A stretch of DNA of 64,000 bases from Herbiconiux sp. SALV-R1 (GCF_013113715.1 NZ_CP053344.1:2542001-2606000), one strand, 5' to 3'; numbered from the stretch's first letter, positions 26,328 through 35,389 are shown. A program made the numbers and translations. Notes: generated by a model from the sequence alone, not told the origin.

Positions 26328-27102
26328 AGGTGGGTGGCACCTCCACGGAGAACCCTCCGGTTCCGCCGCGGAGGTCGATGAACGTCTCGGTCACCGGGAT
26401 GAGGTGGTGAGGCTGGATCACCCACCGGTCGAAACGCTCGATGCCGCCGATGACGGGGCGGCCGTCGACCCAGTGCTTCCCGGTCCTCGTGCAGAACGTG
26501 TGGGGATGACCTGGGGTCACCGGTGTCGAGACGCGGTAGCGGGATGCGCCGGCGCCGAGCTCGTACCCGTTCGGCATGTCGCCGGCGATCGTGTAGACGG
26601 GGAGTGCTGGGAAGTTGCCGCGGTTGAACACCTCCACCGAGGTCGCGGTGCCTTCTGTGGGGAATCGCTCGGCCTGCCCGTACTTGCGAGGGTCTGCCGC
26701 CCACATCTGCAGCTGGTAGCGGGCGACTGAGCCGTAGGTTTCAATCGCCCACGATGCCCGCTCGAGGCGCACGTAGGCATGCAGGGTGAGGCCCTGGTGG
26801 TCGACGACCATGCGGTCGCGCTGCCCGTCCGGAATGATGCCCGTGACGGCGTTACGGAGTGCCTGCTGCGACTCCGGAGACGCGCTCCCGGCCAGGCCGC
26901 CGAACACCACCAGGCGGGACGACTGGAAGCCGCGAAGGTCATATGATCCGTGCGCTTGCGCGTACTCGATCGCGGCCCGCCGCATCTCCCCGTTGTCGTC
27001 CCACCCCGCGAAGTCCTTGCCATCGATCGAGAGTTCGACGTCACCCTCTCCACCGTCAAAGACGAGGGTGCTGGAGTCGAATCGGATCTGGGTGTCGGTC
27101 AT
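26320..27102 (-). CDS. Distal tail protein (Dit-like)
   Basis: A 260-aa protein directly after the tape measure gene, the usual Dit position. Visible pattern: GYDLRGFQSSRLVVFGG-type N-terminal strands, LRNAVTGIIPDGQRDRMVVD, then AWIETYGSVARYQLQMWAAD and a beta-sandwich C-terminal half (GDMPNGYELGAG). It would form the hexameric ring joining tail tube and tip. ATG 27102 overlaps the tape-measure stop by 4 nt. Confidence 0.75.
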   Translation of the reverse strand: MTDTQIRFDSSTLVFDGGEGDVELSIDGKDFAGWDDNGEMRRAAIEYAQAHGSYDLRGFQSSRLVVFGGLAGSASPESQQALRNAVTGIIPDGQRDRMVVDHQGLTLHAYVRLERASWAIETYGSVARYQLQMWAADPRKYGQAERFPTEGTATSVEVFNRGNFPALPVYTIAGDMPNGYELGAGASRYRVSTPVTPGHPHTFCTRTGKHWVDGRPVIGGIERFDRWVIQPHHLIPVTETFIDLRGGTGGFSVEVPPTYV

Positions 27103-29903
27103 CGCTGCACTTTCCGTTCGAATTGGGCCAGCGACAGCGTCGACCGGGCGATGCCGTACGCGTCCAGCCCGGGGCCTGGCTGGATCGTCGGGGCGTAGGT
27201 GAACGCGTCGGTCGACTGCGACGACACCTGGGTGCCGTACTGCATCGGCGCCGACTGCCACGCACCGAGACGACGGCCGGCCTCAGCCCAGATGCCACGG
27301 TTGCGGGACTCCTGACCCCGCCGACCAGAGATGTATGCTTCCCACCCGGTCTCGGGCTCGGCGAACTTGTGGATCGCGCCCTTGCGGCCGGCGTAGATGC
27401 CGGTCGGGAACCCACCGTTCGCGTAGGCGTGCAGGCCGCCATTCGCGTTCGCGAAGCTCCCGCCGCCGCCACCGCGGGGGGCGAGCGGATCGAAGTCCGG
27501 GTTGTAGAACGGGCTGTCGACAGTCACGCCCACGGACGTCTGCCGGGGCCTCTCGACCTCGTTGAGCAGCGCCAGGATCTCCTGCGCTTTGGCCATGGCC
27601 TCGTCGACGCCGTTGAGGGTCACCTGGGTGGTGATCTGCTCGGGCGTCTGCATGAGCTGGTCGACGTAGCCCCACGCAGCCTCATCAGTGTCGAAGAACT
27701 GGCGGGCCTGGTCGTAGAGCGCCTGCCGGCCCTCGTTGAGCTTCCCGATCAGTTCGTCCTGCGACCCGGTCGTCTCGAATGTGACCGCGGCCATCTCGTT
27801 CGCGGCGTCCGCGATGTCGAGCAGCGCCGCCATGTTGTCTCGGCCCGCCTGAGTGGTCAGGTCGAGGGACCGCTCGAAGCCGTCCTTCCCGAACAGCTCC
27901 TTGGCGTCGTCGACGGACTGGTAGAACGCCGACGTCGTCGAGATCGCGTTGGAGATCGCGTCGTCGTAGCCGCGCACCGAGTCGGCGAGGTCATCGAGGT
28001 TCTGCGAGGCGACCTCGGCCGCGCTCGTGACGTTCTCGATACCGTCGGCGGCCTCAGTTGAGGCCCCTCCGATCTCGCCGAGTGCGAGCGCGACGAGGGT
28101 CTGCTGGTCAGCCGACAGTCCTGCGGCGCTGGCTTGTGCGCGCAGGGCCTCCTTGTAGGCCGGCATGCGGTTCAGGAGCTCGTTGATGGAGCGGTCGGAG
28201 CCGTCGGTCTTGTCGACGAGCAGCTGGAAGGCTTCGACGGCCTCGGTGGGGTCGGTAGCGGCGACCTGCGCGAGGGTCTCGCCGATGCGATTCAGCGCGA
28301 CGTTGAGGTCGTTGGTGCCATCGGTGCCGTGCGCGAAGGTCGCGAACCAGTTCTCGCTGGTGTCGGCGAGGTTGTTCAGCATGCCCTGGAAGTCGTCGAT
28401 GACGCTCACGCCGGTGACGAGCTCGCTCGGGCTCTTCAGGATGCCCTGCAGCCCGTCGGCGATGAGGTCGTTGGCGTCGGTCGCGGTGATCGCAGTGTTC
28501 TTCAGCTGCTCGTCGGTTGCCTCGAGCTTCTCGAGGAGGGTGTTGAGCAGGTCGATGCCGATGACGATGCCGGCGCCGACCGCAGCGCCCTTCGTGACGG
28601 CGCCGAGAGCGCGGGCTGTGCGCTGCGCGGTCGGACCGAGGTCAGCGAGCGCCGTCTTGTACTCGGCGATCTTGGGCACCCCGACCATGAAGGCGCCGTA
28701 CGCCAGCGAAGCTGCCCCGGTGACGACGCCGATGGCGAGGCCAGTGCTCTGAAGCGGCTGAGGAAGGTCGTTGAAGCGGTCGACGGTGTCCGTTGCCGAC
28801 TGGGCGAGGAACCGCAGGAGGTCGTTCGCGGCGGAACCAGCCTGGATGAGGCCGGTGTCGATGGCGCCGGTGAGCTGCTCGACGTCGCCCTTCAGGTTGT
28901 CGAGGCGCATCGCCGCGGTGTCCGAGGCGTAGCCGCTGTCGTTGACGGCGTCAGTCCACTCGGTGACCCCGGTGGCGCCCTCTTTGTAGAGGGCGGTCGC
29001 TGCGGTGATGGTCTCCCGGCCGAAGATGACGCCCATCGATGCCAGGCGCGCCTGGTCATCCATCGTGGCGTACGCCCGCGACAGCTCCCCCGCCGCGTTG
29101 GTGAGGCCAAGGAACTTCCCGTTGGAGTCGAAGAGAGTGAGGTTGAGTCGCTCGATCTCCTTGCCCGCCAGCGACGACGGCGACGTGAGCGAGGCTATGA
29201 CGCCGCGGAGCGAGGTGCCGGCCTGCTCCCCGAGGATGCCCTGCTGTGCGAACAGCGCCAGCACGCCGGCGGTCTCGTCAAGGGAGATACCGATGGACGC
29301 GGCGACGGGGCCGACGAACTTCATCGCCTGGGCCAGGTCGTCGACGGAACCCATCGCTTTCCCGGCACCGGCAGCCAGGACGTCAGCGACATGTGCGGCG
29401 TCGGAGCCGCGGAGGCTGAACTGCTGCAGGGTGGTCGCGGAGATCTCCGCTGCGCGCGCGACGCCGAGGCCGCCGGCTGCGGCGAGGTCGAGGGAGCCGG
29501 TGAGGGCTCCCCCGACGATGTCGCCGGTCGAGATGCCCGCCTTCGCGAGCTCGTCGATCGCGTTCGCGGACTCCGTCGCCGAGAACACCGTCGCAGCACC
29601 GGCCTCGAGCGCGGCGTCGCGGAGGAGACCCATGTTGCCGGCGGTCTCGTGCGTCGAGGCCTGCACGTAGGACATCGACTGGTCGAAGGTCGCGAAGCTC
29701 GACACCGCGAGCCCCACCCCGAACGCGACGGCTGCACCAAACGCGAGGGCACTGCGCCCGATGGTCTCGAACGACTGCCGCTTCTGCGCCAGCTTCTCGA
29801 GCTCCGACCCGGTCTCGCGGACCTCTTTTCGGGCCTGCTGCAAGCCGTTGATGAAGCCGGTGGCCTGAGCGAGGAGGGAGACCTTGACGGTGCGGTCGGT
29901 CAT
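27099..29903 (-). CDS. Tail tape measure protein
   Basis: Sets tail length and passes through the tube during DNA ejection. The 934-aa protein has the TP901-type core: DQSMSYVQASTHETAGNMG, AGAATVFSATESANAIDELA, ATTLQQFSLRGSDAAHVADV and GISLDETAGVLALFAQQGI, then Ala-rich helices with membrane-like stretches and a Gly-rich RGGGGGSFANANGG segment near the C-terminus. ATG 29903 is preferred over the adjoining TTG. By the usual about 0.15 nm per residue the tail would be near 140 nm. Lies 34 bp after the chaperone frameshift ORF. Confidence 0.92.
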   Translation of the reverse strand: MTDRTVKVSLLAQATGFINGLQQARKEVRETGSELEKLAQKRQSFETIGRSALAFGAAVAFGVGLAVSSFATFDQSMSYVQASTHETAGNMGLLRDAALEAGAATVFSATESANAIDELAKAGISTGDIVGGALTGSLDLAAAGGLGVARAAEISATTLQQFSLRGSDAAHVADVLAAGAGKAMGSVDDLAQAMKFVGPVAASIGISLDETAGVLALFAQQGILGEQAGTSLRGVIASLTSPSSLAGKEIERLNLTLFDSNGKFLGLTNAAGELSRAYATMDDQARLASMGVIFGRETITAATALYKEGATGVTEWTDAVNDSGYASDTAAMRLDNLKGDVEQLTGAIDTGLIQAGSAANDLLRFLAQSATDTVDRFNDLPQPLQSTGLAIGVVTGAASLAYGAFMVGVPKIAEYKTALADLGPTAQRTARALGAVTKGAAVGAGIVIGIDLLNTLLEKLEATDEQLKNTAITATDANDLIADGLQGILKSPSELVTGVSVIDDFQGMLNNLADTSENWFATFAHGTDGTNDLNVALNRIGETLAQVAATDPTEAVEAFQLLVDKTDGSDRSINELLNRMPAYKEALRAQASAAGLSADQQTLVALALGEIGGASTEAADGIENVTSAAEVASQNLDDLADSVRGYDDAISNAISTTSAFYQSVDDAKELFGKDGFERSLDLTTQAGRDNMAALLDIADAANEMAAVTFETTGSQDELIGKLNEGRQALYDQARQFFDTDEAAWGYVDQLMQTPEQITTQVTLNGVDEAMAKAQEILALLNEVERPRQTSVGVTVDSPFYNPDFDPLAPRGGGGGSFANANGGLHAYANGGFPTGIYAGRKGAIHKFAEPETGWEAYISGRRGQESRNRGIWAEAGRRLGAWQSAPMQYGTQVSSQSTDAFTYAPTIQPGPGLDAYGIARSTLSLAQFERKVQR

Positions 29904-29936
29904 CAAAGGCCTCCCGCCGTGTCGTGATGCTGCGCG

Positions 29937-30931
29937 CTACGGGGAGTCGCTGGCGGGTGGTTGGCGGTCGACGCGGCGGAGCATGAACTTCCTGGAGCGC
30001 AGGAAGTTCTCGCCGGAGAACGCTTCGTCCTTCTGGCGCATCTCGAGCGCGTAGGTTCCCCAGTTGCGGGCGACGTCGACGACGTAGGTGTGGGTGCCCT
30101 TAGGGTTGTCGGGGTCGGCGAGGATGCTCATCGTCTCCGAGCGCGGGAGGCCGTTCTCATCGAGACCGTCTTCGTACTCAGCGAGCGCGGTCATGAGCTC
30201 GCGTTGCTCGTCGTCCCACTCGACGTCGCGGGTGACGACGGTGCGGGTCAGCCGGCCTTCTTCGTCGTACTCGTGCGCGTGGACTTCGGTCGGCTCCCAG
30301 CCCCAGAAGCGCTTCGGCGCGATGCCTTGGGCGCGGGCGGCTCGGAGGTCTCGGAGGAGCTCGGGGTTGAGGCCGAGCTGCGCGACAAAAAAGCCGTTCC
30401 CTGCAGGCCCCTACTGCGATTCACTTCGACGATCGCCTGTGCGAGCTTCTCGTGCTCACCGTCCGAGAGGTCCTTCTCGAATTTGTCCCACTCGTGCTCG
30501 TCGATCTTGTGCTCTTCGCCTTCCGCGTCGACGTACACGGCCGAGCGGCGGGCGACGTAGAGGAAGAACGTCAGCGGGTTGTACAGCTCGTCCTTCCCCG
30601 GCCGGGGACGGTTCCGGGTCTGGAAGAGGTTGTAGTCCGCGAACGGGACCGCCCGGATGCGGAGGGTTACGGATGCGTCGCGCATCTCCTCCTCGATCGC
30701 AGCGAGCCTCTCGCTCGCTGCCTCGTACTCTTTCTCGGCGGCACGGATGGGTGATCCGACGGACCGCTGGTCGGCGCCGGGGTTCTTCCTGACCTGGTCG
30801 ACGTGCTTTGCGGCCTGGATGAGCTCAGCGACGGCGGCCTCGCGCTGCGTCGCGAGTTCCCCGTCGAGGCAGAGCGAGACGTCCGTGCTGGCCGTCTTCC
30901 GCTTCGCGAGCTGCTCTCCGAATGCTGACAT
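29937..30931 (-). CDS. Tail assembly chaperone, long form by -1 frameshift
   Basis: Ribosomes that slip back one base at TTTTTTG (30392-30386) leave the short chaperone frame and continue through VAQLGLNPELLRDLRAARAQ into the 3' ORF ending at 29937. The fused length is 995 nt plus one re-read base, 332 codons (331 aa). This is the GT-type product of siphoviruses, made in small amounts relative to the short form, which recruits tail tube subunits to the tape measure. Separate translation of the 85-aa 3' part from ATG 30194 is unlikely. Confidence 0.85.
30248..30931 (-). CDS. Tail assembly chaperone, short form
   Basis: A 227-aa protein (G-type) from ATG 30931, located between the tail tube and tape measure genes. 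It has helical charged regions (ELIQAAKHVDQVRKNPG, AEKEYEAASERLAAIEEEMR) and FFLYVARRSAVYVDAEGEEH. After the slippery site the zero frame continues as Ser/Pro/Arg-rich, low-complexity sequence to 30248, as is usual for the unshifted product. Confidence 0.88.
   Translation of the reverse strand: MSAFGEQLAKRKTASTDVSLCLDGELATQREAAVAELIQAAKHVDQVRKNPGADQRSVGSPIRAAEKEYEAASERLAAIEEEMRDASVTLRIRAVPFADYNLFQTRNRPRPGKDELYNPLTFFLYVARRSAVYVDAEGEEHKIDEHEWDKFEKDLSDGEHEKLAQAIVEVNRSRGLQGTAFLSRSSASTPSSSETSEPPAPKASRRSASGAGSRPKSTRTSTTKKAG
30386..30392 (-). promoter_or_regulatory. -1 ribosomal slippery heptamer TTTTTTG
   Basis: In the zero frame the codons read GCT TTT TTG, so the heptamer T TTT TTG fits the X XXY YYZ rule exactly. 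Frame arithmetic is correct: codons starting from 30931 place GCT at 30394. Confidence 0.88.
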
Positions 30932-31020
30932 GATTCTTCTCCCACGGTTGACCCCACGGACGGATGAAAGTGGCCTGTGCCGCCGCCCGCGGGGACACGC
31001 GGCGGCACAGGGGTCTCTGG

Positions 31021-31530
31021 TCAGGAGCCGGCGACGACCTGCTTGAAGTGCACCGGCTTGCCGCGCACGAACTGCTTCTGCTGGATGCGGTCGACCGCGT
31101 TCGTCTCCGCCGGCATCACGACCTGCTCGCCGGACTGCACGGGCCACGCCTCGTACCAGTCGTCGACGGCGACGTCGTCATCCTCTTCGTCCTTCTGGAG
31201 GACGTTCACGAGGATGCCGGTGGTGCCCTCGGCGAGCGCGAGGCGGGCCTCGTCTTCGTCGGCATCGGCGAGGTTGAAGGTGTACTGCAGGGCGAGGGTC
31301 TTGGTCTTGCGGCCGGGGCGCTCGAAGTCAACGGACGAGCATAGGCGGCCGTCGTTGATGGTGCCCTGGTCCTGGGAAGGCTGCCAGCCGCTCGAGGTGA
31401 CGTAGCAGCCGATGAACGTGCCGGCAGCGAACTCGGTCACCTTGATGGCGTTGATGTCCGCGACGGTCGGGAGGTGGTAGACCCGGCGGGTGCCCTCGAC
31501 AGGCACCGAGGCGGGAATGGTCAGCGACAT
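31021..31530 (-). CDS. Major tail tube protein
   Basis: A 169-aa protein in the usual place just before the chaperones. It begins MSLTIPASVPVEGTRRVYHL and has the beta-rich pattern of phage tail tube subunits (KVTEFAAGTFIGCYVTSSGW, CSSVDFERPGRKTKTLALQY, NLADADEDEARLALAEGTTG). These polymerise around the tape measure. No Ig-like C-terminal extension is present. Confidence 0.82.
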   Translation of the reverse strand: MSLTIPASVPVEGTRRVYHLPTVADINAIKVTEFAAGTFIGCYVTSSGWQPSQDQGTINDGRLCSSVDFERPGRKTKTLALQYTFNLADADEDEARLALAEGTTGILVNVLQKDEEDDDVAVDDWYEAWPVQSGEQVVMPAETNAVDRIQQKQFVRGKPVHFKQVVAGS

Positions 31531-31567
31531 GATGCTCCTTTTCGGTTCCCCACGGATACGGTCACGG

Positions 31568-31780
31568 CTACTCGCCGGTCGGGCTGGTGCCCTCGTCCAC
31601 CTCGGTGGTGGAACCTCTCTTCTTGAGCACGACGAACTGCTTCGGGCGGCGCGGCCGCCACGAGTCCGGGACGCGCTTCACGCGCTCGTGCTTGGTCTCG
31701 TCGAACGACTCGCGGCGGATGTCGAACTGCGCCTTCGTGGCCTTGCTGCGCACCCTGATGAACGGCTTCTGCTGGGGCAT
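31568..31780 (-). CDS. Small basic protein between tail terminator and tail tube
   Basis: A 70-aa, strongly basic protein from ATG 31780 (MPQQKPFIRVRSKATKAQFD), ending in an acidic tail. Its start shares one base with the stop of the preceding gene. Conserved position in phage late operons, but no function recognised. Confidence 0.65.
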   Translation of the reverse strand: MPQQKPFIRVRSKATKAQFDIRRESFDETKHERVKRVPDSWRPRRPKQFVVLKKRGSTTEVDEGTSPTGE

Positions 31781-32256
31781 CACGCGCCTCCTGTCGGGTC
31801 CGTGATCTCGGTGGCGAACCCGCACTCGGAGATGTGCAGGAACACGGGCGGTGTCGGGTCGGTGTCCATGTCGATCGGCGTGGGTGAGCTCCACCAGAAC
31901 GGGTGCGCGCTCTCGCCGGCGAACACCGGCCGGACCGGCACTCCGCCCGGGATAAGTTCTGCCTCGATCGCGTCGCCGAGCCAGCCCGCCTGGTCGGCGG
32001 TGCTGCCGACGGCGTGGATGGTCCAGCGGGGGTTCTTCTGCCGGATGCCGCCGGCGGAGCGTGTGCGCTCTGCGACTCCCGTGACGGGGTGCAGCACGAT
32101 GTAGGGGGGCGCGACGTCCAAGGCCTGGTGCGGCCGCGGGTAGACGGCCTGGGTGACGAACACCTTCGCGAACGACGCCGGCACGACGCCAGAGGAGGTT
32201 CGGACGGCGGGAATCGTCGAGAGGCGTGCGCGCAGCCAGTCGGTGTGGTGTCTCAC
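31780..32256 (-). CDS. Tail terminator/completion-like protein
   Basis: A 158-aa protein from GTG 32256 (GTGA overlap with the HK97 gp10-like gene). Pattern: WLRARLSTIPAVRTSSGVVP, VFVTQAVYPRPHQALDVAPP, GVAERTRSAGGIRQKNPRWT, TADQAGWLGDAIEAELIPGG. Small alpha/beta proteins at this place cap the tail tube and join it to the head. Assigned mainly by position and fold-like pattern. Confidence 0.65.
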   Translation of the reverse strand: MRHHTDWLRARLSTIPAVRTSSGVVPASFAKVFVTQAVYPRPHQALDVAPPYIVLHPVTGVAERTRSAGGIRQKNPRWTIHAVGSTADQAGWLGDAIEAELIPGGVPVRPVFAGESAHPFWWSSPTPIDMDTDPTPPVFLHISECGFATEITDPTGGA

Positions 32257-32717
32257 CTGAACGACCCCCGCACGATCGCTCCGGCGGACCTCGTGATGGA
32301 GGAGCCGACCTCGACGACGTGGATGGCGTCGGCGAGTGCCTGTTCGAGGCCGTCCTGGAAGTCCTGCTCGTTCTCCTGCAGTGCGGCGAGCCCGTAGCCG
32401 CGGGGCGGGTTGTTGACGGATCCGTACTCGAGCAGGTTGCCGAGCGCGCCTTGGGGGCGGTCTTTGTCTGGGCCGATGTCGGAACGGAGGACCGAGGCTC
32501 CGAAGCCGTGGTAGACCTCGAGATCGTAGGTGATAGAGCCGGGGAACTGGGGCGCGTAGGGGTTCCCGGTGGCCTTCTCCCGCCACGCCTCCTGAATGTT
32601 CACGGAGGTGCGCTGCATGCCCGAGTTGATGTATTGGCCGGAGCTCGCCACGGCTTCACCGAGGTCGGCTTCGAGTTTGCCAAGCTGTGAGGTGTCGATC
32701 GAGAAGTCGTCGGGCAT
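32253..32717 (-). CDS. HK97 gp10-like head-tail protein
   Basis: A 154-aa protein with FSIDTSQLGKLEADLGEAVA, helical middle and LGNLLEYGSVNNPPRGYGLA, the central motif of the HK97 gp10 family of head-tail joining proteins. Starts on the stop of the head-closure gene (one-base overlap) and ends within the next start. Position and motif agree. Confidence 0.75.
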   Translation of the reverse strand: MPDDFSIDTSQLGKLEADLGEAVASSGQYINSGMQRTSVNIQEAWREKATGNPYAPQFPGSITYDLEVYHGFGASVLRSDIGPDKDRPQGALGNLLEYGSVNNPPRGYGLAALQENEQDFQDGLEQALADAIHVVEVGSSITRSAGAIVRGSFR

Positions 32718-33088
32718 CAGGTCGTCTCCTCCACTCGGAACCGGCGGGCGACGGCGTGCGAGGTCTTCGCGAACGGCCCCGTCACCCGCACCGCTTTGCC
32801 GACCAGACCCGGGTCGAAGGCCGAGGTCACCCAGGTGACTATGTCGTTCTTCGTGATGGCGGCGGTCGCCGCTGTGACGGGGAAGGAGACGGAGGCGTCG
32901 GTCTCGACGAGCAGCTGCGCGGCCGCGTCGATCTCCCCCGCGGCCGTGTTCACTCCACGGGATCGGAACGGGCCCGTGTACACCGTCGTGGGGGCCGGGT
33001 CGTCGTACAGGCCGGTGGCTTCGTTGAGGACCGGCTCCCCGCCCGGGCGGGTGACCTTGCAGGTGTCGGGCATGAGCCCGTCCGACAT
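32717..33088 (-). CDS. Head closure-like protein (DUF6093-type)
   Basis: A 123-aa protein from ATG 33088 with MPDTCKVTRPGGEPVLNEAT, VYTGPFRSRGVNTAAGEIDA and KNDIVTWVTSAFDPGLVGKA. This beta-barrel-like pattern and its place between the head-tail connector and gp10-like gene indicate a head-closure (stopper) protein. The DUF6093 label is from memory of similar actinophage proteins and is less certain. Confidence 0.65.
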   Translation of the reverse strand: MSDGLMPDTCKVTRPGGEPVLNEATGLYDDPAPTTVYTGPFRSRGVNTAAGEIDAAAQLLVETDASVSFPVTAATAAITKNDIVTWVTSAFDPGLVGKAVRVTGPFAKTSHAVARRFRVEETT

Positions 33089-33120
33089 CGCCCGTCCTCT
33101 TCCGAGTAGGCCGGCGGAGA

Positions 33121-33507
33121 TCACGACTGCCCCAGCCGGATGGTGAACGACCCGCGTCGCGGCCGTCGATGCGGTGCGAACTTGGCCAGCTCGAGTTCGG
33201 TCGCAGCGAGCGCCCCGGACGCGAGTACCTCGGCCCGCCGGTAGGAGTACTCGCCCTCGACGGTCTCCGAGAGGAAGCCTTCAGGGTTCAGCAGCAGCCG
33301 CTTCACCATCGCGGCCACCGTGCGCTTGTACCGGCGCGCTTTCTTCTCGTCGGTCCAGTCGATCGGCAGGTAGCCTGCGGCCTCGATGTCGTCCTCGAGC
33401 TCGTCTTGAGCATCGAGGATGAGCGTGTCGATGATGGAGAGTTCGGCAGCCGTGAGTTCCCGCCACCGGTCGGTGATGTCCTTCTTGGCGACGGGAACCC
33501 ACGGCAT
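33121..33507 (-). CDS. Head-tail connector (phage Gp19/Gp15-like)
   Basis: A 128-aa protein, mostly helical: KKDITDRWRELTAAELSIID, LDAQDELEDDIEAAGYLPID, RTVAAMVKRLLLNPEGFLSE and VEGEYSYRRA. This matches the Gp19/Gp15/Gp42 head-completion family that binds under the portal ring. Located three genes after the capsid gene, as usual. Confidence 0.75.
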   Translation of the reverse strand: MPWVPVAKKDITDRWRELTAAELSIIDTLILDAQDELEDDIEAAGYLPIDWTDEKKARRYKRTVAAMVKRLLLNPEGFLSETVEGEYSYRRAEVLASGALAATELELAKFAPHRRPRRGSFTIRLGQS

Positions 33508-33510
33508 GAC

Positions 33511-33918
33511 CTACTCCTTCGCCTTCGTCTGGATCCCGGCCTCGTCGAGAGCAGCGATGATGTCGCCGCGCTTCGCGTCCTCCGGGAATTCGATGTTCTG
33601 GCCCGCCTTCGCGACAGCCGCGACCGCGTAGGCCTTCCAGGCGTCCGCGCTGCTGCCGGCGCCGACCATCGGCGGGACGACGAGCTCGCCATCTTCGGAG
33701 CCGGTGGGCTCCTGGGCGGGCTCCTGCTTGGGCTCGGACTTCTCCTTGCCCTTGCTCTTCGTCTTGCCGCTGGACGCCGCCTTGGAGGGCTTCTCCGCCC
33801 ACACGTTCGGGTTGGTGATCGCGGTCTCCGCCCATCCCGGGACGGTGTCGTCCGGAGTGAACGTGTGGGCCACGCCGTTCTCGTCGTGCACGGTGACGTG
33901 CGTGTTGAGCTTGCTCAC
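33511..33918 (-). CDS. Hypothetical head-module protein with Lys-rich linker
   Basis: A 135-aa protein from GTG 33918 (GTGA overlap with the capsid gene). An N-terminal segment HVTVHDENGVAHTFTPDDTV, then a low-complexity Lys/Ser/Pro/Glu linker, and a C-terminal small helical domain (IEFPEDAKRGDIIAALDEAG), which resembles a SAP/Rho-N-type motif. Common after capsid genes in actinophages; role unknown. Confidence 0.65.
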   Translation of the reverse strand: MSKLNTHVTVHDENGVAHTFTPDDTVPGWAETAITNPNVWAEKPSKAASSGKTKSKGKEKSEPKQEPAQEPTGSEDGELVVPPMVGAGSSADAWKAYAVAAVAKAGQNIEFPEDAKRGDIIAALDEAGIQTKAKE

Positions 33919-34937
33919 GCCAGCACCACCGCCTGGAACGACAGGTCCGGGTTGGCCAGGACAGGGAGGGCGATGCCCGCCGCCTTGGTCCACAGCGCCA
34001 CCGGGTCCTTGGTGCTGTAGGCCCCCGCGACGATGCCCGCCTCGTCGCCCTCGATGCCGTAGTCGGGCTCGAGGGACTCCGCGGTGGTACCCCAGAACGT
34101 GCCTCCGAGGTTGCGATCGCCGACGGCGGGCAGCATCAGGAAGTTGTTCTCGGGGATGACGCGGGTGGCGATCCCCTCCACGTTGATCTGCGCGTCGTTG
34201 ACCACGATCGGCGGCAGCGAGTACGTCGCCAGGATCGAGTTCAGCAGCAGCGGCGAGATGATCGACGGCACGGTGCCGTTCGCGGCGGCGAGGTTCCGCA
34301 CCTCCTGGGCGCGGAGGATGTTCGACACCACCGTCTCCGAGGTGAGGAACGCGCCCGGGTTCCGGCCACCGTTGTTCGCGCGGTAGGTCTTGCGCCAGGC
34401 GATCATGTCCGCGATCGGGGTTGCCGATGCGGCCACGGACCAGAGGGTGCCGGGGGCGACGTTGGTGTGACCGGCACGTCGACCGAAGTCGACGGTCGCG
34501 ATGACACCGTCCTCGTTGATCGTCACGGTGCCGGCGCTCAGCGCAGACCCGCGGGCGAGCTCGATGCGAGCGGCCACAGCCTCGACCATCAGGTCGGTGT
34601 CACTGTAGATCGCATCCGCGACCGGGCCGTCAGCGTGACGCTGACGGAGTCTGTCGTACTCGCTGAGGCGGATCTTCCGCGACACCGGAGGCAGCTCGCC
34701 CTGCACGCGGGCGGCGCCGGGGCGCTTCCCGATCGACGCCTCCGCGTCGTAGGAGCGGTAGGTCGCCGCCTCGGCGAGTCCACGGCCGCCACGGGTGAAG
34801 CGGTAGACGAGGTCGTCGACGGCCACGGAGGGCAGGAACTCCGAGAGGGTGAACTGGTTGACCTCGAGGTCGGCCAGAGCGGCGCGCGCGTAACCGGTGA
34901 GTTCCGCGGGCGGGATGAAGTCGGTGTTGATGAGCAT
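33915..34937 (-). CDS. Major capsid protein (family E)
   Basis: A 340-aa protein matching the phage major capsid protein E family pattern: NQFTLSEFLPSVAVDDLVYR, PPVSRKIRLSEYDRLRQRHA, SALSAGTVTINEDGVIATVD, VDFGRRAGH, and a C-terminal VIPENNFLMLPA, GTFWGTTAESLEP and DPVALWTKAAGIALPVL. Forms the HK97-fold icosahedral shell. No N-terminal delta domain, in keeping with a separate scaffold gene nearby. Confidence 0.9.
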   Translation of the reverse strand: MLINTDFIPPAELTGYARAALADLEVNQFTLSEFLPSVAVDDLVYRFTRGGRGLAEAATYRSYDAEASIGKRPGAARVQGELPPVSRKIRLSEYDRLRQRHADGPVADAIYSDTDLMVEAVAARIELARGSALSAGTVTINEDGVIATVDFGRRAGHTNVAPGTLWSVAASATPIADMIAWRKTYRANNGGRNPGAFLTSETVVSNILRAQEVRNLAAANGTVPSIISPLLLNSILATYSLPPIVVNDAQINVEGIATRVIPENNFLMLPAVGDRNLGGTFWGTTAESLEPDYGIEGDEAGIVAGAYSTKDPVALWTKAAGIALPVLANPDLSFQAVVLA

Positions 34938-34949
34938 GGGTCAGCCTCC

Positions 34950-35333
34950 TTAGACGAACTGGATCCGGCCGGCGACGTCGGCCTTGCCGGCGGCGTCGAC
35001 GGTGAACGGGAGCTTGGACTCGTTGACCCTGCCGTGGTCGAAGAGCGGCGCGATGACATCGCCGGTGCCGATCTTCTGGGCGGTGAGGGTGAAGCCGACG
35101 AGGGTCTGGCGGCCGTCGGTCGCGGCGTCGTCGTACAGGCCGTACTTGCCGCTCGCGGTGACCTTGCCGAGCTTCGTGCCCGACGGCAGATGCCCGGCGG
35201 GCCAGTGCGTGCCGGCGGTGAAGCCCTTGGTGATGTCGATGGTGACGGAGCGTGCCGCATCCGTACCATGGGCCGAGTCGAGCCAGGTCTGGTCTTCCTG
35301 CCCGAACGTCTCAGTCTTGAGGCTGAGGTCCAT
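34950..35333 (-). CDS. Head decoration protein (lambda D-like)
   Basis: A 127-aa protein with EDQTWLDSAHGTDAARSVTI, PAGHLPSGTKLGKVTASGKY and GFTLTAQKIGTGDVIAPLFD, typical of the HDPD decoration family that stabilises expanded capsids. Located immediately before the capsid gene in transcription order. Confidence 0.82.
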   Translation of the reverse strand: MDLSLKTETFGQEDQTWLDSAHGTDAARSVTIDITKGFTAGTHWPAGHLPSGTKLGKVTASGKYGLYDDAATDGRQTLVGFTLTAQKIGTGDVIAPLFDHGRVNESKLPFTVDAAGKADVAGRIQFV

Positions 35334-35389
35334 TGCTCTCTCCTTCCGAGAGTGTCAGGGGTGGCGCGCCCGTAGCGGGATGCTGGGTC

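Noticed and set aside
28134-29927. 597-aa plus-strand ORF opposite the tape measure gene
   Set aside because: Antisense open frame due to high GC at codon third positions; no motif.
29937-30194. Independent 85-aa gene before the tape measure
   Set aside because: No RBS; its frame is continuous with the -1 product of the chaperone gene.
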